5,438 bases of DNA. It comes from Myxococcales bacterium (GTDB taxonomy: Bacteria; Myxococcota; Polyangia; Fen-1088). The position numbers were made by a program, and so were the translations under genes. Location of the stretch: the NCBI GenBank assembly GCA_003157315.1, contig PMJE01000630.1, forward strand, positions 1,001 through 6,438, in the 5' to 3' direction. The notes below the pieces were generated by a model, which did not search any database, had not been told where the DNA came from, and was given only the letters and a program-made list of their open reading frames with translations. Positions 1 to 5,253 of this stretch are shown in pieces; the first letter of the stretch is position 1, and every line of letters starts with the position of its first letter.

Positions 1-659
1 AAGCGCAGGGTGAAGCGATCCTTGGCGAAGGTCCCGGCCAGAGCAACGAAGGGAATCTTGGCCAGGTAGGCAACTTCGCCGTCGTGAAGTGAATCGCCCA
101 CGAACAGCATCTCGTGGCGGTCCACGCAAAACGTTCGCTCGGCCAGTTCGATATGCGGGCGGCCCTTGGCCAGCCCGTTGCCGTGGCCCATGACCAAGTC
201 GAATGGGAAACCTGAACAGCGCGCGAAAGCCTCCACGTTGTCCCGCCCGTTGTTGGAAGAAACTGCGATACGCACCCCGCGTTCCTGCATTTCAAGGAGG
301 GCTTCGCGCGTATCCTCAGGCATGCGCGCGGCACCGCAACGCGCGGGCTTGCGGCCTTCGAACAGATCGGAAGCGGTGGGATTGCGCGAATCGCCAGGAA
401 AAATGTCCTCAAGCTGTTCGACAAACGGCAAGCCGCAGGTCGCCAGGTATAGCTCGCGGGCCAAGGCCCGTGGGATGCCGTACACGCCCGTCATCACCTC
501 GGTGGCCAAATCGGCAAGCACGGGCATGGTGTCGATGAGTGTCCCGTCCAAATCACAGAGCAGGACCCTGGGCATAGCCAGGCACGCCACACGACGTGGA
601 GGCGCCGACACAGAAAGTCGAGTATCTTGGCGAGTGTTGGTGGCCGTAGTCCCTTGCAT
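1..659 (-). CDS. HAD-superfamily hydrolase (phosphoglycolate-phosphatase-like), C-terminus cut off by window edge
   Basis: Probable small-molecule phosphatase of the cytoplasmic HAD superfamily, acting through an aspartyl-phosphate intermediate; the substrate cannot be read from the sequence. All four HAD motifs are visible, numbered from the start at 659. Motif I is DLDGT (nucleophile D36, acid/base D38). Motif II is AVSSNN (S134). Motif III is the Lys in LAKGRP (K165). Motif IV is VGDSLHDG (D189 and D193). The roughly 90 residues between motifs I and II would form a helical C1 cap, as in the phosphoglycolate phosphatase/beta-phosphoglucomutase group. At least 219 codons are present and only the extreme C-terminus is missing. 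An in-frame TAG at 672-674 makes the ATG at 657-659 the first possible start, with GGGAAG 4 nt upstream. The ATG at 573-575 would begin MPRVLLCDLDGT, the more usual N-terminus for the family, but has no Shine-Dalgarno sequence. Family is certain; start and substrate are not. Confidence 0.9.
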   Translation of the reverse strand, partial: MQGTTATNTRQDTRLSVSAPPRRVACLAMPRVLLCDLDGTLIDTMPVLADLATEVMTGVYGIPRALARELYLATCGLPFVEQLEDIFPGDSRNPTASDLFEGRKPARCGAARMPEDTREALLEMQERGVRIAVSSNNGRDNVEAFARCSGFPFDLVMGHGNGLAKGRPHIELAERTFCVDRHEMLFVGDSLHDGEVAYLAKIPFVALAGTFAKDRFTLR

Positions 660-680
660 TACACTTCCCGACTAGAGCAA

Positions 681-699
681 GCGGCGCGCCAGGCGCCGC
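681..699. repeat. Perfect GC-only inverted repeat (7-bp stem, 5-nt loop)
   Basis: GCGGCGC (681-687) is the exact reverse complement of GCGCCGC (693-699), separated by five bases. It lies just upstream of the phosphatase start and overlaps the transcription start predicted from the candidate promoter at 703-731. There is no T-tract on either side, so it is not a standard intrinsic terminator. It could be an operator or a 5'-leader hairpin, or a chance product of high GC content. Confidence 0.5.
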
Positions 700-702
700 G
701 TG

Positions 703-731
703 GGTCTAAGTTGCTGGAAAGACTGAGTCAA
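703..731 (-). promoter_or_regulatory. Candidate sigma-70-type promoter for the HAD phosphatase gene
   Basis: Reading the minus strand, a -35 box TTGACT (726-731) is followed after exactly 17 bp by TAGACC (703-708). The -35 matches consensus at five of six positions and the -10 at three of six. Transcription would begin near 696 and give a leader of about 37 nt before the ATG at 657-659. This is motif matching only. Confidence 0.35.
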
Positions 732-741
732 AGTCGGCGAG

Positions 742-755
742 ACACCTGATGGTGT
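742..755. repeat. 14-bp palindrome in the divergent intergenic region
   Basis: ACACC (742-746) and GGTGT (751-755) are perfect inverted arms around TGAT. The site lies between the divergently transcribed phosphatase and kinase genes, upstream of both candidate promoters, so a regulator-binding site is possible. The arms are short and no regulator is encoded in the window. Confidence 0.3.
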
Positions 756-777
756 TGAGAATTCACCACATCACGTG

Positions 778-806
778 TTGGGAGTTAAACGCTCGCACGC
801 TCTATA
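778..806 (+). promoter_or_regulatory. Weak candidate promoter for the Ser/Thr kinase gene
   Basis: TTGGGA (778-783) and TCTATA (801-806) are separated by 17 bp and lie about 55 bp upstream of the GTG start of the kinase. TATGAT at 805-810 is an alternative -10 box, but its spacing to a -35 box is poor. This is the only AT-rich patch before the gene. The match is weak. Confidence 0.22.
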
Positions 807-862
807 TGATGCCAGCGTGGGCCCATACTGACAGGCTGCGACGCTGCTGATATCCTGGCCCT

Positions 863-3427
863 GTGCCGTGCACGCATTGCGGTGGGCTCCACCCGCCCGA
901 CGCCAGCCGTTGCCCCGTCACGGGCCGGGAGATGGGCACGCCCGCCCCTTCCGCCGGCTTGACCGTCGGCCAGACTCTCGAGGGCAAGTACAAGATCATT
1001 CGTGAGATCGGCCGTGGCGCTATGGGAGTGGTCTACCAGGGGCTGCACATCGCGCTTGACCGGCGAGTGGCGGTCAAGACCCTGCGCCAGGAGATGAGCA
1101 ACGATGCCGACCTGGCCACCCGCTTTGAGCGCGAGGCTCGGGCCGCCAGTGCCATCGGCCATCCGCACATCATTGATGTCTTTGATCTGGGCCGCACGCC
1201 CGACGGGCTCTTGTTCATGGTCATGGAATTCCTCGACGGCGTGCCGCTCACCACGCTGCTGCAGCAGAGCCCATTGCTGCCAACGCCCCTGGCGGTGAAT
1301 CTGATGACACAAGTGCTGGGCGGCCTGTCAGCCGCTCACAAGCACGGCATCGTCCATCGCGACCTCAAGCCCGACAACATCTTCGTCATCAACACCGAGG
1401 ACCGCCCCAACTTCGTCAAGATCGTGGATTTTGGCATCGCCAAGAAGCTCTCGGCGCGCCAGCCCGGCCGGGCCAGTCCAGCGGCCATGCGCGGGACCAT
1501 GGTGGGCACGGTGATGGGCACGCCACTTTACATGTCGCCCGAGCAGGCCATCGGGCAGGTGGAGAAGATCGACCACCGCACGGACATTTTCGCGGCCGGC
1601 GTGGTGCTGTACGAAATGATGTGTGGCCGGACGCCCTTTCATGGCGAGGGCTACGCTGCCATCTTGGGCGCAATCCTCGAAGGCAAGTACCCGACGCCAC
1701 GCTCGTTGCGGCCCGACATTCCCGCCGCTATCGAAGCGGCCATCGTACGCGCGCTTGATCGCGATATCGAAAAACGCTTCTCGTCGGCGGCAGCCATGCG
1801 CGACGCTATCAGCGGCGGCGGTGTCGAGGTCACGCCAGCACCGATCACCGTCGCGCCGGCCGCGCCTGGCGACAGCTTGCCACTCTTGCTGTCGACCCTG
1901 GACGGGCAAGAGGCCCCGACGCCCGGCTTCGCACTGCTGGCGGACATTCCCCCGCCGCAAGGGGCTCGGCCGCTGCCGCCAGGACGGCCACGCGTGGCCC
2001 GCGGCCCGGAAAACGATCGGTTCGCTCCCCCGCCCGAGCAGGAAGCTCCGCTGGAGCTGGGTGGCACCCGCTGGGGATCTTCGCCAGCACCCCGGCAGCC
2101 GGGTCGTACAGGCGCGGAGACACCGCCTCGCCAGGAGATCCGGCGTCCGACGCAGCCGCGCCCCGAGGATGATGAACCCCGCGCCTGGGCGGCAGGCGGA
2201 CCGGCTTCCGCGCGCGACGACGACAACGATCAACCGTCGCCCCGGGCGCGCGCGATCGACCGTCCCTCGCTGGTCGAGCAGCCGCGCGCCAGAGGGCCGA
2301 CCCAGGACCCGGAAACCATGGCACCCGAGCGCGTCGTCTCTCCCCGTGCCCGCAGCCTACTCATCAAGTTGGGGATCGGGCTTGGCGTTCTTCTCGCTGC
2401 GCGGGTCGGGTATCATTTCTGGCAGACCGGCGGGCAGGGCGGTTCCGCCAGCAGCGCGCCCGTCGCTGCCAAGGGGGTCATGCGCAAGGTGACGCTGGTG
2501 CTGGATCCGCCGGACACCAGCGTTCAGATCGATCATATCCCCACCAGCAAGCGCGAGCTGACGCTCGACTCGGCCACGCCCCACCTGCTCAACGCCACCG
2601 CGCCCGGCCGGCTGACCCGTCGTTTCTCGTTCGACGCCAAACCCGGGCTCAACCTGCCGGTGCGCATGAACCACCTGCTGGTGCCGCCCTCACCGCTCGA
2701 CCCACCACCTGCACCTGCTGAGCTGTCGGTGGGCGATCCTGAATCGCCGCGTACGTCGGGCGAAATCGACGGGGCGCTTGCCAAACTCGACAAGTACGCC
2801 CAGTGCCTGGCTGCCGCCGGCGACACCAGCGAAGGCAGCGGAAGTGACAAAGCCGCAGCCGGTGCCCGCGTCCGCCTGCACGGCGAGGACTTGGACCGCT
2901 GCCTCACCCTGGTGCGCGAAGCACGTGACCTGACTCCCGCCATCCCCGCGCTCGAGGGCGCTGCCGATGCCTACCTTTCTGCTGTGCAAGCGGGACAGAA
3001 GCTAGATGCGGTTATGCGTGCGAGCGCAGCCTTGCGTGCCGAGCTGCTGGCCGCGCGTAGCGAGTGGCAGTGGCAGGAGTTGGCCTTGCAGGAGAAGATC
3101 GACGGTCGCAAGGCGGCCTGGCACATACGCCGATTTGCCCTGGGTGCGAACGCCTGGCTGCGCGCGCTCAAGTCCGATCCGCCGGCTCGCCAGTCGGTGG
3201 ATGAACGGGCCAGCGCATTGGCGGACAGCTATGCGATGTTTCTCGACTATGCCGAGAACGCGCGCGCAGAGATGGCCCGTACCACCGGTGCCAACGATTT
3301 CATCAAGGCAGCCCAGGACACCATGGCCGTGGTGCGACCCACGGACGGCAAGCCGCGCAGCGAATTCGCCGCGCTCAGCGCCTGCCGTCGCCTGGTGGCC
3401 GCCTTCAACGCGCTGGTGGTGGAATAG
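863..3427 (+). CDS. Transmembrane Ser/Thr protein kinase with zinc-ribbon-like N-terminus, PEGA-like segment and DUF3829-like C-terminus
   Basis: Hanks-type kinase of 854 residues that should phosphorylate Ser/Thr on cytoplasmic targets in response to an envelope signal. Residues 3-21 form a zinc-ribbon-like knuckle (CTHC, then CPVTG). The catalytic domain spans about 43-316 with all key residues: glycine loop GRGAMG (50-55), VAVK Lys72, alpha-C Glu91, HRDLKPDN (Asp167, Asn172), DFG (189-191), SPE (225-227) and Asp241. A Pro/Arg/Glu-rich linker (about 325-495) leads to one hydrophobic segment (about 499-519) flanked by Arg/Lys, fitting an inside-to-outside orientation. Beyond it come a PEGA-like beta segment (about 540-605) and a helical region (about 634-854) that resembles DUF3829 from memory. 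The GTG at 863 is the only start after the in-frame TGA at 848-850 that keeps the knuckle; it has no Shine-Dalgarno sequence. ATG at 932 is the next choice and would lose the knuckle. Kinase activity is very likely; the ligand is unknown. Confidence 0.95.
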   Translation: MPCTHCGGLHPPDASRCPVTGREMGTPAPSAGLTVGQTLEGKYKIIREIGRGAMGVVYQGLHIALDRRVAVKTLRQEMSNDADLATRFEREARAASAIGHPHIIDVFDLGRTPDGLLFMVMEFLDGVPLTTLLQQSPLLPTPLAVNLMTQVLGGLSAAHKHGIVHRDLKPDNIFVINTEDRPNFVKIVDFGIAKKLSARQPGRASPAAMRGTMVGTVMGTPLYMSPEQAIGQVEKIDHRTDIFAAGVVLYEMMCGRTPFHGEGYAAILGAILEGKYPTPRSLRPDIPAAIEAAIVRALDRDIEKRFSSAAAMRDAISGGGVEVTPAPITVAPAAPGDSLPLLLSTLDGQEAPTPGFALLADIPPPQGARPLPPGRPRVARGPENDRFAPPPEQEAPLELGGTRWGSSPAPRQPGRTGAETPPRQEIRRPTQPRPEDDEPRAWAAGGPASARDDDNDQPSPRARAIDRPSLVEQPRARGPTQDPETMAPERVVSPRARSLLIKLGIGLGVLLAARVGYHFWQTGGQGGSASSAPVAAKGVMRKVTLVLDPPDTSVQIDHIPTSKRELTLDSATPHLLNATAPGRLTRRFSFDAKPGLNLPVRMNHLLVPPSPLDPPPAPAELSVGDPESPRTSGEIDGALAKLDKYAQCLAAAGDTSEGSGSDKAAAGARVRLHGEDLDRCLTLVREARDLTPAIPALEGAADAYLSAVQAGQKLDAVMRASAALRAELLAARSEWQWQELALQEKIDGRKAAWHIRRFALGANAWLRALKSDPPARQSVDERASALADSYAMFLDYAENARAEMARTTGANDFIKAAQDTMAVVRPTDGKPRSEFAALSACRRLVAAFNALVVE

Positions 3428-3430
3428 CCA

Positions 3431-4078
3431 CTATTTCTTTCCGCTTTTCACCTCTTCCAGCCAGGAGGTGATCTTCTTCTCGCGTTTGTCGAGCTCAGCG
3501 CGCACATCGGCGAGCGGCTTTGCGTCGCCCTGAAAAGAAGCCGCAATGGCCTCGGGATAGTCGTTGGCCAGCGCGTTCAGGCTGACGTCATGATCGGTGG
3601 CGATGTTGGAATTGCCGCCCTGTGGATCCATGGCGCGCAAGATCTTGGCCTGGGCCTCAATGGCCTTGCGCTGTGAGGCGACCAACTTGGCGAGCTGTTC
3701 GCTCGCGTCGGGCTTGCCCTTCAGCTTCTCGGCCGCATCGTCGAGCGCCTTGCGGGTCTTCTTCTCGAAGGCGAACAAGGCCAGATGCTTGGGCATCTTG
3801 CTCTTGTCGAACTTGAGCAGGCGTGCTTGTTCCTCAGCCGCGAGCTGGGTCGCCAGTTTCGCGTCGGCTTCTTTCTTGGCTTTCCAAATCGCGTAGCGCT
3901 CCATCATACCCAGACGCGCGTCGGCGGGTCGCGCGTCGGTGGCCGGGCCCGCGGACGCGGGTGGGGCTGGCTTGCCAGGGGCTGGCGTGCGCTCGGGCTT
4001 GGGTGACGGGGCTTGCTCGGTGCAGGCGGCGACCAAAAAAATAGCTCCGGCCCCCAAGAAAAATGCGGATCTCTTCAT
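3431..4078 (-). CDS. Predicted outer-membrane lipoprotein, conserved hypothetical, Lys/Ala-rich helical
   Basis: A 215-residue lipoprotein with no function I can name. Residues 1-18 are a lipoprotein signal peptide: a KR n-region, a hydrophobic core and the lipobox VAAC ending at Cys19. Thr follows the Cys and there is no Asp at +2, so outer-membrane sorting is expected. A Pro/Ala-rich tether (about 23-55) leads to a charged helical body (about 57-150) containing KFDKSKMPKH (89-98) and FEKKTRKALDDAAEKLKGK. A less charged middle follows (NIATDHDVSLNALANDYP, 158-175), then another charged helix ending in Lys-Lys. From memory, similar lipoproteins occur in other myxobacteria, unnamed. The ATG at 4076-4078 is firmly supported by GGAGG 5 nt upstream and by the signal peptide; upstream in-frame codons would bury it. 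Its stop codon lies 3 bp from that of the convergent kinase gene, so the 3' ends of the two transcripts probably overlap. Confidence 0.88.
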   Translation of the reverse strand: MKRSAFFLGAGAIFLVAACTEQAPSPKPERTPAPGKPAPPASAGPATDARPADARLGMMERYAIWKAKKEADAKLATQLAAEEQARLLKFDKSKMPKHLALFAFEKKTRKALDDAAEKLKGKPDASEQLAKLVASQRKAIEAQAKILRAMDPQGGNSNIATDHDVSLNALANDYPEAIAASFQGDAKPLADVRAELDKREKKITSWLEEVKSGKK

Positions 4079-4083
4079 TGTGT

Positions 4084-4088
4084 CCTCC
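4084..4088 (-). promoter_or_regulatory. Strong Shine-Dalgarno sequence of the lipoprotein gene
   Basis: The minus strand reads AGGGAGGACACA immediately before the ATG, placing GGAGG 5 nt upstream. This fixes the start at 4078 against the longer open frame that extends upstream. Confidence 0.85.
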
Positions 4089-4090
4089 CT

Positions 4091-4127
4091 GGTCTTTGCA
4101 GGCTCGCTTCGCGTCGAGATAAAGACC
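4091..4127. repeat. Stem-loop directly upstream of the lipoprotein ribosome binding site
   Basis: GGTCTTT (4091-4097) and AAAGACC (4121-4127) are perfect 7-bp inverted arms around 23 nt. Inside the loop, CTCG (4103-4106) can pair with CGAG (4115-4118), or alternatively CGC (4105-4107) with GCG (4111-4113). In the lipoprotein transcript the hairpin would end two bases before the AGGGAGGA ribosome binding region, so it could affect translation or mRNA stability. It could equally be a DNA operator. The inner minus-strand heptamer GCGAAGC is a known unusually stable mini-hairpin as DNA. Confidence 0.5.
4096..4123 (+). promoter_or_regulatory. Weak candidate promoter for the epimerase-like gene
   Basis: TTGCAG (4096-4101) and GATAAA (4118-4123) are separated by 16 bp on the plus strand. 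They match the -35 box at three of six positions and the -10 box at four of six. Transcription from here would start near 4130 and give a leader of about 150 nt containing the inverted repeat at 4175-4251. The boxes overlap the stem-loop at 4091-4127, so the match may be incidental. Confidence 0.2.
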
Positions 4128-4174
4128 ATTCGGTGAAGTTACGACGGCAGAGCCCTGCTTGTCACTCCGGTTCC

Positions 4175-4251
4175 GCTGGCGCCTGGGATTCGGAGTACGG
4201 GGCGGGGACGGAGACGGGGACCGGCCCCCTGAATCCCAGGCTGGCGCCGGT
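4175..4251. repeat. Imperfect long inverted repeat with G-rich loop upstream of the epimerase-like gene
   Basis: CCTGGGATTC (4182-4191) is the exact reverse complement of GAATCCCAGG (4231-4240). GGCG (4178-4181) can extend the stem by pairing with CGCC (4245-4248) across a 4-nt bulge, and 4175-4177 with 4249-4251 using wobble pairs. The 39-nt loop holds a smaller hairpin, GGGG (4216-4219) with CCCC (4225-4228), and several G-runs. The octamer CTGGCGCC also occurs as a direct repeat at 4176-4183 and 4241-4248. The structure ends about 30 bp before the ATG at 4281. There is no T-tract, so a simple terminator is unlikely. Confidence 0.6.
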
Positions 4252-4280
4252 CCTTGCGGCCCGGTAGCGTTGAGCTCGTC

Positions 4281-5177
4281 ATGCGCATCCTGATTTCTGG
4301 GTCCTCGGGTCTGATCGGCCGGAGCTTGACCGAACGCCTGCGTTCCGCCGGCGCCAGCGTGTACACCCTGGTACGGCGCAAGCCCGAGGTATCGCAGAAT
4401 GAAATCGGATGGGATCCCGAGGCTGGGGTGCTGGATTCCTCGCGCCTGGATGGCGTTGACGCCGTGGTGCACCTGGCTGGCAAACCCATCGCCGTGCGCT
4501 GGACCGAAGAGACGAAAAGGGCGATTCGCGACAGCCGGGTGCCGGCAACCAGAAAGCTCGCCGAGGCGGTGGCGCAACTGCCCGGAAGGCCGAAGGTCTT
4601 CATCGCCGCTTCTGCTGTAGGGTTCTACGGATCCCGTGGGGATGAACCACTCGACGAAACTTCGGCCCCGGGCACAGGTTTCCTGGCGGATGTCTGTCGC
4701 GAGTGGGAAGAATCTGCCGCTCCGGCGCGGGACGCCGGGATCCGCACGGTTAACCTACGCACCGGCCTGGTATTGTCCCGCGCGGGCGGGTTGCTCGCGC
4801 GCTTGCTCCCGCCCTTCAAGATGGGCGCAGGTGGCATCGTGGGCACGGGACGGCAATGGCTGAGCTGGATCTCGCTGGCTGATGCGACAGCTGGTATCGA
4901 GTACGCGATCGGCGCGGCCGGGCTTTCCGGGCCGGTGAACCTGACGGCGCCCCAGCCGGTTCCCAACGCCGAGTTCGCGCGCACCCTGGGAAAGATACTG
5001 GGCCGCCCCACCCTGGTGCCGGTGCCGGCTTTCGCCGTGAGCTTGCTTCTCGGAGAAATGGGCGACGAATTGCTGCTCTCGGGTCAGAAAGTTCTGCCCA
5101 AGAAGCTACTCGCCGCGGGTTTCTCGTTCGCCCATCCGGATCTGGAATCGGCGATCCGCTGGGCCCTGGCGCACTGA
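4281..5177 (+). CDS. TIGR01777-family NAD(P)-binding epimerase-like protein (YfcH/SDR39U1 type)
   Basis: Extended/atypical short-chain dehydrogenase family protein of 298 residues, the usual full length for the bacterial YfcH and eukaryotic SDR39U1 group. The physiological substrate of this family is not established. The Rossmann start ILISGSSGLIG (3-13) carries the GxxGxxG dinucleotide motif. VVHLAGKPI (62-70) is the strand after the fold's middle helix. SAVGFYG (111-117) is the family's active-site signature, with Tyr116 but no classical YxxxK lysine after it, as is normal here. NLRTGLVLS (158-166) and WISLAD (196-201) are further family blocks. The last 45 residues, from LLLGEMGDELLLSGQKVLPKK onward in outline, match the DUF1731 C-terminal domain. 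The ATG at 4281 puts the Rossmann strand at residue 2. An in-frame TTG at 4254 would add nine residues with no ribosome binding site. Shine-Dalgarno support at 4281 is weak (GAG at 4272-4274). Confidence 0.95.
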   Translation: MRILISGSSGLIGRSLTERLRSAGASVYTLVRRKPEVSQNEIGWDPEAGVLDSSRLDGVDAVVHLAGKPIAVRWTEETKRAIRDSRVPATRKLAEAVAQLPGRPKVFIAASAVGFYGSRGDEPLDETSAPGTGFLADVCREWEESAAPARDAGIRTVNLRTGLVLSRAGGLLARLLPPFKMGAGGIVGTGRQWLSWISLADATAGIEYAIGAAGLSGPVNLTAPQPVPNAEFARTLGKILGRPTLVPVPAFAVSLLLGEMGDELLLSGQKVLPKKLLAAGFSFAHPDLESAIRWALAH

Positions 5178-5243
5178 GCCTGGAGCGTCAACAGTCATGC
5201 CCCGACTTGCCCCGCCGCCTTGGACAGGGAAGAATCTGGGTTC

Positions 5244-5250
5244 GGGAGGA
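5244..5250 (+). promoter_or_regulatory. Shine-Dalgarno sequence of the M16 peptidase gene
   Basis: GGGAGGA lies just before the ATG at 5254, with GGAGG ending 4 nt from the start codon. It decides between this start and the in-frame ATG at 5197, which has no such sequence. Confidence 0.75.
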
Positions 5251-5253
5251 TCC

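Noticed and set aside
166..675. Open frame on the plus strand opposite the HAD gene
   Set aside because: Low-complexity Arg/Ser-rich product with no motif; the opposite strand encodes all four HAD motifs in order.
772..777. CACGTG hexamer as a specific regulator site
   Set aside because: A six-base palindrome is expected often by chance in GC-rich DNA, and no bacterial regulator can be assigned from it alone.
1328..2233. Long open frame on the minus strand inside the kinase gene (301 codons)
   Set aside because: High GC leaves antisense frames open by chance. The translation is Arg-rich with no recognisable domain, while the plus-strand frame carries a full set of kinase motifs.
3420..3440. 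Bidirectional terminator between the convergent kinase and lipoprotein genes
   Set aside because: Only 3 bp separate the stop codons and I found no GC-rich hairpin followed by a T-tract on either strand nearby.
4254..4280. Upstream TTG start for the epimerase-like gene
   Set aside because: It would place nine extra residues before the Rossmann strand, overlaps the end of the inverted-repeat region and has no ribosome binding site. ATG at 4281 matches the family start.
3834..4577. Minus-strand open frame spanning the lipoprotein 5' part, the intergenic region and the epimerase 5' part
   Set aside because: It crosses two well-supported genes and an intergenic region, and its translation has no family features.
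5197..5253. Upstream in-frame ATG for the M16 peptidase
   Set aside because: It has no Shine-Dalgarno sequence and would put 19 Pro/Gly-rich residues ahead of an otherwise standard signal peptide.
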